Below, piece after piece: positions 1-9,845 of a stretch of 64,000 nucleotides of DNA. The stretch is from Arion vulgaris (taxonomy: Eukaryota > Mollusca > Gastropoda > Stylommatophora > Arionidae), in NCBI GenBank assembly GCA_020796225.1, contig CM036765.1, forward strand, positions 4,296,228 to 4,360,227, written 5' to 3'. Positions within the stretch are counted from its first letter, which is position 1, and every line of letters starts with the position of its first letter. The notes under the pieces were generated by a model. That model was given only the letters and a program-made list of their open reading frames with translations, was not told the origin of the DNA and did not search any database. The translations under genes were made by a program, and so were the position numbers.

Positions 1-175
1 TAGGGCAGTACAGTGTTGAGGCTGTATCGTTCTTTGACCGTCGGCACACGATGGGTGATGTGGTTAGCGTCACGTCGGCCGCCTTTTCTTTCTCAGAGCA
101 TGTCTGGTATCCAGTTTGAGGCTGGGTCGACCTGAGATCCGTCGCGGTCGGGAAAAATTCCATGCACGCACGTAT
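1..175 (-). repeat. SINE-6 fragment
   Basis: The block with GTCGGCACACGATGGGTGAT and GAGGCTGGGTCGACCTGAGA recurs at 30236-30435 (same strand) and reverse-complemented at 43060-43200. The 30 kb copy has a tRNA-like head, so orientation here is minus; the head is missing. Confidence 0.6.
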
Positions 176-449
176 CTCGGGCTTTCACTAATTATCCTTA
201 TTATTTCCCTTTGACCGCAAGTCTCTAATTTGTAAATGTGGTCTTTCATTAATTATCATTATTATCTCCCTTGTCCGCATGGATCAATTTATCTTGCACC
301 TTAATCCATTCGTCCCTCTGAACCGATATACTAACTCGCACTATTTTTTTAAGGTGACACAAAGTCAATATACTGGCCAATTTAGTATTAATTGCAATAT
401 AAGTTCGTCATTGAAGATATTTTAAAGAAATTTTTCTTTTTGCCCGTCT
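176..449. other. Unassigned AT-rich stretch
   Basis: No gene or known repeat seen. Two imperfect copies of a roughly 50-base segment (TTCAYTAATTATC...TTATTWYCTCCC) lie in tandem near 183-285. Confidence 0.4.
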
Positions 450-645
450 GCCCAGCGTGTTCGTAGCGCGTTGGACTACGGGTGACTATCCCTCTGTATG
501 TGCGAGTTCAATTCCGCGGGATGGCAGAAAAGCCACAGATTCCCAGATTTACGGTGTTCGTGGCACCGAACCGAAGGGTTACGATGTCCATGGCACCGAG
601 CCGAAGAGCTGAAAAGCTCAAGTGCTTCTGGATGGGAAAAAAAAA
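450..645 (+). repeat. SINE-5 (tRNA-derived)
   Basis: The head has an A box (TAGCGCGTTGG) and B box (GAGTTCAATTCC) at normal tRNA spacing. A second copy at 10605-10790 matches across head and body (ACGATGTCCATGRCACCGAG). The 3' part here runs into an A-rich tract and a SINE-1 copy. Confidence 0.7.
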
Positions 646-654
646 AGTTTACAA

Positions 655-932
655 TTATTTTTTTAAATTATTTTTTCGAGCGAATTTTGCCCGGCAGCGG
701 CTTTTCAGCCTGCTCTTCTCGATTTTGAGCTGCCAATGGTTGTTTTTGTGCTCAAATTGAACACAGGACCTACGCTTTATTGTCCGTCTCCAATAGGACT
801 TGGAACTCGATCTCACCTACACTGATATCAATGATATCTGTAAGAATATCCCGATGGCTCTACGAAGGCGCGAACCGGTTTATTTTGGAACGAGAGGCGA
901 GCATCTAATCTATAGGATACAAAGACCCCCAC
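655..932 (-). repeat. SINE-1, 3'-truncated
   Basis: Matches the body and head of the full SINE-1 at 45453-45873: CAGCGGCTTTTCAGCCTGCT, CGTCCGTCTCC and the inverted tRNA-like head near 900-930. The conserved 3' domain is missing. Confidence 0.65.
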
Positions 933-965
933 TTTTTGTGTGTGAGATAGAAAGTGTGATGTCTT

Positions 966-1117
966 CATCAAAAATCTGTCTTCCAGGGTAGACGTGAGAG
1001 TTCATATTTCTGTATATCTGACATTATCAATTTCTCAAACGCATCAAAAATCTGTCTTCCAGGATAGGCGTGAGAGTTCATATTTCTGTATATCTGACAT
1101 TATCAATTTCTCAAACG
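966..1117. repeat. Tandem duplication, 2 x 76 bp
   Basis: Units start at 966 and 1042 with CATCAAAAATCTGTCTTCCA; a 10-base third start is at 1118. They differ at a few positions. Confidence 0.85.
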
Positions 1118-1126
1118 CATCAAAAA

Positions 1127-1378
1127 TCGAAAATCGTGGCTTATCCTTTACAGCACGTCACCATCAATCACAGTAAACGAGTTTTATAGGCACCACTTAT
1201 ACGTTCAGTAGTTTGCCATTGCTTTCTGAACGGCGATATCTAATTTTACCTTTCGTAAAAATCCCACGGAAACGAATTTGCTTCCAAATTGCCTGCCGTG
1301 GAGTTTGAACCAAACACGCTTTGATTGTGATCGAGCTCACTACCACTTAAGCTACAGGCGTTAACAACGTCTCAAATG
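1127..1378 (-). repeat. SINE-3 (tRNA-derived)
   Basis: Aligns end to end with 4928-5182. Read on the minus strand both begin with a tRNA-like head whose A box (in the cleaner copy TAGCTTGAGAGGTAG) and B box (GGTTCAAACTCC) are at tRNA spacing. Shared core: ACGTTCAGTAGTTTGCCATT. Confidence 0.7.
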
Positions 1379-1424
1379 TATACTGACTTTTAATCTCTAC
1401 CCTACATTGTAGATTTGAAGACAG

Positions 1425-1561
1425 CAAAGTTATCTGAGCAGTACACTAGTTCCAACACATACAAGATCGATCGCACAGCAACTACAAGATAGTAATAAGA
1501 CTGTCAGTCATGGTAATGATATTGTTATTGTTAACTCAAGCATGTCTATTACAACAGCAAA
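1425..1561 (+). CDS. Possible internal exon, 45 codons
   Basis: An open segment starting with CAA AGT TAT after ...GAAGACAG and ending at GCAAA|GTAAGT, a consensus 5' splice site. The peptide has ordinary composition and two possible N-glycosylation sites (NKT, NSS). The acceptor has a weak pyrimidine tract. The exit phase (two bases left over) does not match the exon at 3297, so if both belong to one gene an exon is missing. Function unknown. Confidence 0.3.
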
Positions 1562-1611
1562 GTAAGTACATTTATTATATGTTCATTAAACAATATCTTA
1601 AAAGTAATGCT

Positions 1612-1878
1612 TCTTCTTCTTCTTCGAACATTCCATATCGATCACTTGTCAATCACTCTGCGTGATGTCTATGTGATCTGAGCCTAAGAGCGATTTACGT
1701 TGTATCAGTTATGCGCCTCCAAGTAGGCCAGCACATCCAATTTCTGCGCTGCTTTTTATTTACTAAGGTAGCATCTCTAGGGCCTACATCAGTCGCCTCT
1801 TACGACATGCAATGTAGGTCGCAGTGGTACTATTCTTTGCTTCCTTGTGGGCCCCGGCACCACACGGACGAAAATTGA
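1612..1878 (-). repeat. SINE-2
   Basis: Reverse complement of the 15978-16305 copy. Begins with the inverted GAA tail (CTTCTTCTTCTTCGAACATT) and ends at the inverted 5' end. Shared core: GTAGGTCGCAGTGGTACTAT. Confidence 0.75.
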
Positions 1879-1911
1879 TTCGAAGTGATTGATAAAGAAG
1901 ATAGAATTTAA

Positions 1912-2262
1912 CCAAATACTAGTTTGGACATATTCAACAAAATGAATCTCATGAAAAAAAATACTAGTGTGGACATATTCAACAAAATGAATCTCAAGGA
2001 AAAAATACTAGTTTGGACATATACAACAAAATGAATCTCATGAAAAAAAATACTAGTGTGGACATATTCAACAAAATGAATCTCAAGGAAAAAATACTAG
2101 TTTGGACATATACAACAAAATGAATCTCATGAAAAAAAATACTAGTGTGGACATATTCAACAAAATGAATCTCATGAAACAAATACTAGTTTGGACATAT
2201 TCAACAAAATGAATCTCATGAAAAAAATACTAGTTTGGACATATAAAACAAGATGATTCTCG
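1912..2262. repeat. Minisatellite, about 46 bp x 7
   Basis: Units contain AATACTAGTKTGGACATATW and AACAAAATGAATCTCATGAA. Variants alternate (GTTTGG/GTGTGG, ATTCAAC/ATACAAC), suggesting a two-unit higher-order period. Confidence 0.9.
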
Positions 2263-2369
2263 TAGAAAGATTACTAACAGTTTCATAATTTTCAATGTTG
2301 ACCTACACGTTCTGATATAACCAAAACAAGATTCGTCCTTAGGTTGAAATATGAGTACCTCAGCTGAAC

Positions 2370-2455
2370 AAACAAATAGAAAATCATTCTAGATGGCATG
2401 GTATCGGACAGATGAAGGAGAGGAAGACCAAAGAAAAGATGGATGCTTGATAATT
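2370..2455 (+). mobile_element. LINE C-terminal remnant
   Basis: One frame reads LDGMVSDR..RRGRPKKRWM, the basic GRPxxRW motif near the C-terminus of many LINE ORF2 proteins in this window. Only about 85 bases remain. Confidence 0.5.
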
Positions 2456-2572
2456 GAAAAACTAACTCTGGTGGTTAATTTCACTTGATTGCCCCTGTCT
2501 CTGGTTACCTCGAATGTTTGGCAATGTTCAACTCTCTTAATTTATATATTCTCATTATATTGTTGCGAATAT

Positions 2573-2592
2573 ATATATATATATATATATCA
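2573..2592. repeat. (AT)n microsatellite
   Basis: About nine AT dinucleotides. Confidence 0.9.
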
Positions 2593-2611
2593 GTCTGCAC
2601 GTGTACCATTT

Positions 2612-3152
2612 GCCTACGTTGTCACTCTAGCTACATGTCTACGTCAGAATCTTAACACCTGTCTACTTCAGAGCCCTAACCATCTGTCTATATCGGAGAC
2701 GCACTAACCACCTGTCTACTCTAGAGCCCTAACCATCTATTTATATCAGAGCATTAACCATCTGTCTACTTCAGAGCCCTAACTACCTGTCTACTCCAGA
2801 GCCCTAGCCAACTGTCTACTCTAGAGCCCTAACCACCTGTCTACTCCAGAGCCTTAACCACCTGTCTATATCGGAGCCCAAACCACCTGTCTACTCTCGA
2901 GCCACAAACACCCGTCTACTCCAGAGCCCTAACCACCTGTCTACTCTAGAGCTCTGACCACCTGTCTACTCTAGAGCTCTGACCACCTGTCTACTCTAGA
3001 GCTCTGACCACCTGTCTATATCGGAGCTCTAACCACCTGTCTACTTCAGAGCCCTAACCACATATCTACTCCAGAGCCCTAACCACCTGTCTACTTCAGA
3101 ACCCTAACCACCTGTATACTCCAGAGCCCTAACCATCTGTCGTCGTTGGAAC
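2612..3152. repeat. Minisatellite, about 24 bp x 22
   Basis: Units read GAGCCCTAACCACCTGTCTA plus CTCCA, with substitutions (CTCTA, TATCG, CTTCA). CCCTAACC resembles telomeric repeat but sits once per 24 bases. Confidence 0.9.
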
Positions 3153-3296
3153 CACCGTTTTACGGCAAGGCCTTATAACTACCTGTTTACTCCAAACTTA
3201 TATTTGTTTATAACGAAATAGCATGATGAATTATAATGATACACAACATCTATATTCTTCAACGTAAATACAAGTTCATTCCTTACCCGTACGCAG

Positions 3297-3415
3297 CTGC
3301 AGCTCGACAGTACACAGGTGGTTCAATCCTGCCCAACACATGGACAAGAAGACATATCCTAGTTCCACGCCAAATAGGACAACCCAAGTCTGAGGGTCCC
3401 TTCCAACAGACGCAG
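3297..3415 (+). CDS. Exon A of candidate membrane-protein gene
   Basis: Open segment ending at ACGCAG|GTAATT, a good donor. The acceptor chosen follows TTCATTCCTTACCCGTACGCAG; CTGCAG and CGACAG just downstream are alternatives, and the frame also stays open back to an ATG at 3236, so this could be the first coding exon. The peptide includes RQYTGGSILPNTWTRRHI and is not low-complexity. It ends on a codon boundary, matching the phase-0 start of the exon at 5255. No family recognised. Confidence 0.4.
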
Positions 3416-3484
3416 GTAATTATTTAGGGCTGACTGACCAACATTTTTAATTTAAGAACACGGGTCTATTTTATAAAATTCTTC

Positions 3485-4160
3485 TTCAGCGATCACTGGT
3501 CATGCGCTTAATTTACTGTGGACCACAAACTGGGCAGTCAGCTTTAGGTCTGTCAGGTTTCTACAAAGCTTAGTTTTCAAGTCGACTGGATGTGGCCACA
3601 TGTTGCTTCTCAGCTCAACCAGGAGAGGATAGTCTTGTAGGACATGCTCTGGTGTCTGTTCTGCCTGCTGACACTAGCAGAGAGCTGTTTGGCTTATTCC
3701 TAGTCTATATAAGTGTTTGTTGAGTCTGCAGTGTCCACTACGTAGTCAAAATATAATGACCTGGTCTGTTCTATTTATGTCTTTGAGAAAGTCTTTTCCA
3801 TCATCATATCCAATGTTTGTCTTCCAGTCTACTGCAGATTTTCTCTGTATGAGGGTTTTGACCTCTTGAAAAGACAAGGTTTGGTAAATTTGCTCTTTGA
3901 CCCTTAGCTATTACACGTAAATTTACTCCATAGTTAAGACATCGGCACTCTCGTTGCCCGCAATGCCACAGTGAGATGCAAGGGAACTTCCAATGCAAGG
4001 GAAAATCCACTGCCAGGGAACTTCTGCCTTTTCTGAAAGCTGAGCAAGTTCTCTGTTTTGGTTTTGTACCTTGCTGTCAGCGGATTTAGCCTCCAGGGCT
4101 TGTTGACTTCAGAGGACGTCATTGACAGTGTTTGTGGAGAGACATGATAGCAATACAAAT
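3485..4160 (-). mobile_element. LINE-F 3' end with RNase H motif
   Basis: Near 3930-3985 the minus strand encodes SHCGIAGNESADVL, the HxGIxGNExAD motif of RNase H domains in LINEs. The rest matches 60000-60330. The 3' end has an inverted GAA-type tail at 3485 (TTCTTCTTCAGCGATCACTG). Frames are broken. Confidence 0.7.
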
Positions 4161-4242
4161 ATGTTCCAGGACAAGATCATGGATGTATATCTACTATATA
4201 TATAAAGCTGTATATATATTTAGTTCAAGATTAATATAAAAC

Positions 4243-4497
4243 GCCGCCCGTGTGTTGCCGGAGCCCTCAATGGGAGCAAAGAATAGTAACACTGCGACCT
4301 AGAAGACATGTCGTAAGAGGCGACGGAGGTAGAGGCACAGGGAAGCTTCAAACTACCCTAGTAAATAAAAAGCGCCACATAAATCGGATGTGCATAGGCG
4401 CATAACTGTACACCGTACAATCCCTCTTAGCTCAGATCACATACAAATCACAAAGAGCAGTAAACAAGTGGTTGATATGGAGCGTTGGAAGAAGGAT
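4243..4497 (+). repeat. SINE-2
   Basis: Begins GCCCGTGTGTTGCCGG and carries GGAGCAAAGAATAGTAACAC and GATATGGAGCGTTGGAAGAA as in the 15978 copy. Confidence 0.75.
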
Positions 4498-4526
4498 AAG
4501 ACATATAAGTGCGCCTAGAGGTTAAA

Positions 4527-4732
4527 ATAATAATAATAATAATTACGTAGTGAAAGGATTGATGAAAGATAATAATAATAATTACGTAGTGAAAGGATTG
4601 ATGAAAGAAAATAATAATAATTACGTAGTGAAAGGATTGATGAAAGAAAATAATAATAATTACGTAGTGAAAGGATTGATGAAAGAAAATAATAATAATT
4701 ACGTAGTGAAAGGATTGATGAAAGAAAATAAA
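4527..4732. repeat. Minisatellite, 39 bp x 5
   Basis: Units of AATTACGTAGTGAAAGGATT followed by GATGAAAGAAAATAATAAT. It starts just after the 3' tail of a SINE-2 copy. 39 is a multiple of three, so open frames here mean little. Confidence 0.9.
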
Positions 4733-4927
4733 AGTTCCCATAGCCTTTTCAGACCGTAGGGTCTGAAGTCACTTCCCATTTCTAGATCCTAGTGTGCAGG
4801 AGGTGGGAGAGTCTATTCCTCTGCTCGCATGTGGAATGCTGAGTGTGGGATTGAACCCCAACCTACGTGTATCCAAGTCGATAGACGAACGCTTATGCAT
4901 TACGCTAATCTTTGAGAACCTTTGAAA

Positions 4928-5182
4928 TGAAAACCGTGGCATATCCTTTACGGGACTTAACTATCAACAACAGTAAGCGAGGCGTCGATTTGCTAGGCAC
5001 CACTTGTACGTTCAGTAGTTTGCCATTGCTTTCTGAACGGTGAGGTTTATTTTTATCGTTCGTAAAAAACCAAAAAAACTAGTTTTCTTTTCAACTTGCC
5101 GTCGCGGAGTTTGAACCAGGTACGCTTGGGTTGTGATCGAGCTGACTACCTCTCAAGCTATAGACGCTCACTATGAGAGACC
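4928..5182 (-). repeat. SINE-3 (tRNA-derived)
   Basis: Second copy of the 1127-1378 element. On the minus strand the head shows A box TAGCTTGAGAGGTAG and B box GGTTCAAACTCC. Confidence 0.75.
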
Positions 5183-5254
5183 TTACTGTTATAAAATAGC
5201 ACACTCAGAACAATTCTACTTAATAATGTAACTTTTACTTATGTAATTAAATAG

Positions 5255-5470
5255 TTTCCAAGTCGCTATGTGCCGGAAGTAAAAATGAGAGCAAAGATAA
5301 GACTATCCTCAACGAATGGTGCTGTAAACAAAGCCGTGTGGCTTGAATCTGTCATAACGAAAGAAAAGAGAAAGTTGAACCTTGAGAAACATCAATGGCG
5401 AGAGAAGAGGTTCGCGTATGAAGACACGCATGAATGGCCTAAGGATGATTCATTGGATTATGATTTTGAT
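5255..5470 (+). CDS. Exon B of candidate membrane-protein gene
   Basis: A 216-base exon (72 codons, phase 0 at both ends). Acceptor ...ACTTATGTAATTAAATAG|TTT, donor GAT|GTAAGT with perfect +1 to +6 bases; without splicing a stop follows at 5480. The peptide is mixed and charged (KIRLSSTNGAVNKAVWLESV, then a Lys/Arg/Glu-rich part) and ends in an acidic run DDSLDYDFD. That run continues naturally into the acidic start of the exon at 8767 (ESGETEEVPL). It lies between SINE-3 and SINE-1 copies but is in no repeat family seen here. Family not recognised. Confidence 0.5.
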
Positions 5471-5499
5471 GTAAGTGATTGATTTACAGTGTCCTAATG

Positions 5500-5905
5500 A
5501 TTGATTGAATGACCATTATCACTGGACATCAATGAGTAACCATATGTGCTCGATCACTTTCTTACACAGGAAGATATCAGCGGTAGTGCACCAACACCGT
5601 AGCACTGGCGAGAGCTCTCGATGTAATTTAGAATATGGGGAAAATAGGTTGCAGAAATTTTTCAAAAATATATTTCAAGTTTTGGTCAGCGTCTTTCCAG
5701 CTTGCTCTTCTCTAGTTTGAACTGCCAATGGTTCTTTTACATGTTTACTGCATCCGATAGCAGTAGGAACTTGATCTCACCTACACTGAGATTAGGAATC
5801 TCTGGAAACATAAACTGATGTGTTCACGAGTGAGCGAACCAAGTACGTTTGTAACGAGATGCGAATACCTAACCTCTACGCCACTGAGATACCCCTCCTC
5901 CTCCT
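5500..5905 (-). repeat. SINE-1, near full length
   Basis: Aligns with 45453-45873 from the 3' domain (AGTAACCATATGTGCTCGAT) through the body to the inverted head (ACCTAACCTCTACGCCACTG). Confidence 0.75.
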
Positions 5906-6002
5906 TTCGTACCGAATGATAATGAATTTACATCCTTTTCATTGTATCAGAAGTTTGTGTTCTATAACTTCTTGTAGGTTTTTTCATTGCATCAAACGTT
6001 TG

Positions 6003-6120
6003 TATTTCTAGTTGTAGAAGTTGTAGTTCTAGTTGTAGAAGTTGTAGTTGTAGTTGTAGAAGTTGTAGTTCTAGTTGTAGAAGTTGTAGTTCTAGTTGTA
6101 GAAGTTGTAGTTATAGAAGT
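6003..6120. repeat. Minisatellite of GTTGTAGAAGTTGTAGTTCT
   Basis: About five imperfect units of 24-27 bases built from GTTGTAGAA and GTTGTAGTTCTA. Confidence 0.85.
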
Positions 6121-6179
6121 TTTCTATGTACCAAATGATTCTATTTCTGAATTTAGTGGTTATTCGTTATTGGTTACTA

Positions 6180-6790
6180 AACCGACGTCATAGCACCACG
6201 GGAAGACGCATAGGTGACTTGCTGTTTAAACACACTCCTCACTCTGTCTCTCAGGCATAGACTTCTACTTGTACAATGAGTAACTTCAAACTTCGTAAGT
6301 CACTGGATCGATTCAATATATATTTTAGTGTCTTAATCCAATAAGCAGTCGTGAAGAGACCGAAGAGCATCCACTTTATCCATCACCAACTCCCCGACAA
6401 TCAAAGCTGTTTATAAAGCTCTCTCATTGCAGCAAACGTCCGCATGTCTAGGACAGTAGATTTTAGTAATCTTCTGAAGGTATGTATATGTTAGCATATG
6501 TTAAGCGATCGACGTCATGGCACATTGGGAACTCCAATTCGTGCTCTGTCCTCAGCAGCAGCCATCCTAAAGTCCGTTTGCTCACCGTACCCATGAGAAT
6601 ATATTGATAAGTATACCTTCGCTGTCTACCACGAAGACGACACTGTCTGGCATGTCCAAACTTGACTCCCAATTCTCGGACTCGTTCCAGTGTCTGAGAC
6701 TCGCCAATATCATATAAATGAGAGCGTACCGCATTGATGACATCGGCTCTGTCCATACTTCTGGCCACTTGAGTCGGGGCATTATTTGCA
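6180..6790 (-). repeat. Repeat family H, probably LINE-derived
   Basis: Shares long stretches with 62528-62870 (TTTTAGTGTCTT, CAGTCGTGAAGA, ACCGAAGA, the TAAACACACT segment), with a short relative near 54563-54620. The minus strand has a 101-codon frame (6768-6463) with no clear domain. Being repeated, it is more likely mobile than a host gene. Confidence 0.45.
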
Positions 6791-6939
6791 GTATATTTAT
6801 ATCTACTTGTTTGAAAACTGTTTAAATCTACGTCTGGTTGGTTATTCCCTTTAGCTAAAAGAGCAAGTGGTAGAGCAGTTAGACAGACGACGTTTAGGAG
6901 AAGCTATATTGACTAGAAAATTAATTCCATTTACAGATT

Positions 6940-7505
6940 AAGAGGAGTGTCTAGCCCATAGATTCCCAAACTTTTCGGCCCACCGCCCACTTTGCACAAC
7001 ATAAACTTTGTAACACCCTCCCCATTATAATAGTTTGCAACCCTCCCCTACATCCACTCCCCCTACATATATACATGCTCTATTTTCTCTTTGACATAGA
7101 AAATTCATATATATTTCTGTCATACAAGGTCATTTTTTTAACGATTATATGCATGAAATAGAAAATTGATGAAAAAATGGCTCGTGTAAGACGGACATAA
7201 GATGAATTTAAATGTAGAATTCAAATTTTAAATGATTATTCAATCGCAAAATCACGAGAATTATTTATTTTAAAATATTTATTATTAATTTCTTCTTTAA
7301 TGAGCCACAGACCCCTAATCGCCTGAACACCCCCAAATTATTCTGAACCCACTATCACCCCCCTAGAACGCTTCAGTGTCCACTGGGGGTGGGGTGGTAC
7401 CGCCCACTTTGGGAAACGCTGGTCTAGCCGAAAGGATTAGAGCGACTCTCCCAAGCGGGAGACCCGTGTTCAATTCACGGTCAGACCACGGATTTTTTTC
7501 TCTTG
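6940..7505 (+). repeat. SINE-7 (tRNA-like head) split by a hAT element
   Basis: Joining 6940-6956 to 7430-7505 gives a tRNA-like head with A box TAGCCGAAAGG and B box GTGTTCAATTCAC. The anticodon arm (CTCCC...GGGAG) does not fold as in a functional tRNA, so this is SINE or pseudogene sequence. No second copy was found. Confidence 0.5.
6957..7421. mobile_element. Non-autonomous hAT transposon (465 bp)
   Basis: An 8-bp target duplication GTCTAGCC is at 6949-6956 and 7422-7429. The ends are inverted: left CATAGATTCCCAAACTTTTC, right (reverse complement) CAGCGTTTCCCAAAGTGGGC. Both follow the hAT pattern CAxxGxTTCCCAAA, and 8 bp is the hAT duplication length. The interior is AT-rich with no transposase frame. 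Confidence 0.85.
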
Positions 7506-7877
7506 TGGGCATAAATGAAAAATCCGAACCTGAATAGCTTCTCGGCGACTGCACTAGCCATGCGACCATTAGAGCCATCCCTCCTGTTCTACACTGCCAT
7601 TAAAAGCGGTACTAGAGGTAGTACCAACAGATTAATTTCCTCTACATATCATTTAGAAAATTAATGTCTCTAATAGGTTAATTTCCCTTGCATATCTTTT
7701 TGAGAATGGAGACTAGACCTGCTAAAACTAGGACATTTCAGAATCGTCACCTGTAATTTTGCGTATGTGTCTGTCTTCAACATTTTCATCAAGCTGAAGG
7801 CCACTGAGCGCCTATTGGTACATACTAATTACAGTGGTGTGAATTATACCAAATATCCAGTTTTAATGTGTCTTAAC
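7506..7877. other. Unassigned
   Basis: No gene or family recognised. ATTAATTTCCTCTACATATC and a similar segment with TTAATTTCCCTTGCATATC form a loose duplication near 7631-7700. Confidence 0.4.
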
Positions 7878-7955
7878 AAAACGGGGTCTGAAGCTGATTG
7901 ACTTCATTACACAGGGTTTCCCGTGAGTCGGTCCCTCTTCACTTGCAAATAGAGA
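7878..7955 (-). repeat. SINE-4, 3' fragment
   Basis: Contains inverted SINE-4 3' sequence (TTGACTTCATTACACAGGGT, GTCGGTCCCTCT). Confidence 0.55.
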
Positions 7956-8395
7956 GACTACAGAAGCAAAGACACTCCTGAAACAATTCAGAAAAATCAT
8001 GTGGAGAAAAACAAACAGAGGATACAACCCAGAGCATGACAATATAAACACACTAAACAGAAAGGCTCAGACCACATTCTTCAGACTTAGAATGGGACAC
8101 TGAGGTCTCAGAGAACACCTCAATAGAATGGGTCTGATGGACTCGGCTGTCTGTACCCGTGGAGCACCAAAGCAGTCCCCAGAGCACATTCTGCAAGTCT
8201 GCCCCAGCCTAAGCAGTGTGAGAATGGAAATCTGGCCAACAGAAACACTCATACAAAACAAACTATGGGGGGGTAGGATGAAGACCTCAAGCGAACTGCC
8301 CTGTTTATGCACATACCGGTGTAGTGCATAGCAAGTTGATCGCAGAAAAAGAAAGAAATAGAACGACGCGGTCCGTTCTAACCCACTCACTTCAG
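7956..8395 (+). mobile_element. LINE-E-like C-terminus (zinc-knuckle type)
   Basis: A plus-strand frame reads GLREHLNRMGLMDSAVCTRG, then HILQVCP, a degenerate Cys...His-Cys end as in RNase H-type LINE proteins. The same motif occurs in reverse at 10795-10990. 5'-truncated. Confidence 0.65.
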
Positions 8396-8479
8396 AACGA
8401 AAGCAGAAGCTTAAACGCTTCGCCTCAGCTCCCTCCTCCCAGACTATCCTTTCTCAAACATATGTTTAAAACGGGTTTA

Positions 8480-8718
8480 AATGACAAGGTTGAATTCATT
8501 GCACCAGGTTTGACCCATGGCTAGGTCCTTCTCCACTGAAATGGTACGAAATCCTGCCGAGAGTATTGCACAAAGCACGAACTCCGTAGCTCCGGCAACA
8601 ATCCTCGGGGTCTCTGGAAAAAAAATGCACTCATGAACAGAACGGTGCCGTCCGGAATCGAACCCACGACATTCGACTATCAAGGCAAATGCTTAACGAC
8701 TTAGCCACAGAGATCCCC
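8480..8718 (-). repeat. SINE-4 (tRNA-derived)
   Basis: Inverted copy of 47620-47852: 3' end (TTCATTGCACCAGGTTTGAC), body (AGTATTGCACAAAGCACGAA) and head (inverted B box GGAATCGAACCCACGAC, A box TTAACGACTTAGCCACAGAG). Its 5' end lies about 48 bases upstream of the splice acceptor at 8766. Confidence 0.8.
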
Positions 8719-8766
8719 AAAGTATATACATGTATATTCATATAGCCCTTTTTATTGCGAATTTAG

Positions 8767-8992
8767 GAATCAGGTGAAACTGAAGAGGTACCACTATGGA
8801 AGGAGATGGCGAGAAACTGGCAAACAGTGCTGATACGCTGTATGTTTATAATGTCTGCGCTGATAATGTTGCTTATGATGACATGCTGCTGTTGTAGCAT
8901 ATGGTGTCGTGTCTGCTGTCAGTCTCTGAAGGAGAACTGTATCCCATGTGGAGGTTTCTTAGACATCCTGACTTCGTTTTACGAAGATCCAA
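8767..8992 (+). CDS. Exon C: transmembrane segment with cysteine cluster
   Basis: Acceptor CCCTTTTTATTGCGAATTTAG|GAA is strong. The open frame begins ESGETEEVPLWKEM, followed by a hydrophobic run of about 20 residues (MFIMSALIMLLMMT) flanked by arginines, then CCCCSIWCRVCC, a juxtamembrane cysteine cluster that could be acylated. The donor taken is CCAA|GTAATT at 8993, leaving one base over; otherwise the frame stops at 8998-9000 and this would be the last exon. It starts on a codon boundary, as exon B requires. Family not recognised. Confidence 0.5.
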
Positions 8993-9231
8993 GTAATTGA
9001 GTTCTTGTCAGTTAGCATGTTTCTGTTGTTGCATGATGCGTTATCTTAATCATACAACTAATTGTCGCATTGTTTGTGTGTCGCAGAAAAAACTTGAGAA
9101 CATCAAACTTTGAAATCATCAAATTTGAGCATCTGATTTCTGTGGAAATATGTAGGTCAACGCGACGACTTTTAACGTTTGATAAGCTTTTCTTACCGAT
9201 TTATGAGTTAAAATTAAATTGGTTTTAAAAT

Positions 9232-9475
9232 GTCTACCGCGTCTAAAGCCGAAGGACTGAGGCCTTTGTACCGAATTTTTACCCCATATGGCTCGGTCCC
9301 TCTCCGCAGAAATGACACACCATTTCTGCAGAAAGTATTCCACAAAGCACGAACTCCGTAGCCACGGAAACAATCCTTGGGGTATCTGAAAATAACCACT
9401 CGTGAACAGAACGTCGCAGTTCATTTTCAAACCCATGACTTTCTTAACCACTTAGCCACATAGACCACCGTTTAA
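9232..9475 (-). repeat. SINE-4 (tRNA-derived)
   Basis: Inverted SINE-4 (CTCGGTCCCTCTCCGCAGAA, AAAGCACGAACTCCGTAGCC) ending in the inverted head AACCACTTAGCCACATAGAC, from which the next array grows. Confidence 0.75.
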
Positions 9476-9845
9476 AGGTGTCTACATAACCACTTAGCCA
9501 TATAGACCACCGTTTAAAGGTGTCTACATAACCACTTAGCCACATAGACCACCGTTTAAATGTGTCTACATAACCACTTAGCCACATAGACCACCGTTTA
9601 AAGGTGTCTACATAACCACTTAGCCACATAGACCACCGTTTAAAGATGTCTACATTACATACATTACATAGCGTGTTATGTCAGCCATTATACTGGGTAA
9701 TTAGCCACATAGACCACCGTTTAAATGTGTCTACATTACATAGCGTGTTATGTCAGCCATTATACTGGTAATTAGCTCACATAGACCACCGTTTAAAGAT
9801 GTCTACATTACATAGCGTGTTATGTCAGCCATTATACTGGGTAAT
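9447..9845. repeat. Minisatellite seeded in the SINE-4 head
   Basis: About five 41-bp units from 9447 to 9655, each AACCACTTAGCCACATAGAC (the inverted SINE-4 head) plus about 21 bases of flank. Then three longer units (about 65-75 bp) add TAGCGTGTTATGTCAGCCAT. Confidence 0.85.

Noticed and set aside
2612..3152. Telomere-like CCCTAACC repeats
   Set aside because: They occur once per 24-bp minisatellite unit, not as a pure six-base tandem.
7430..7505. tRNA gene
   Set aside because: A and B boxes are present but the anticodon loop is the wrong size and the acceptor stem does not pair; SINE heads explain it.
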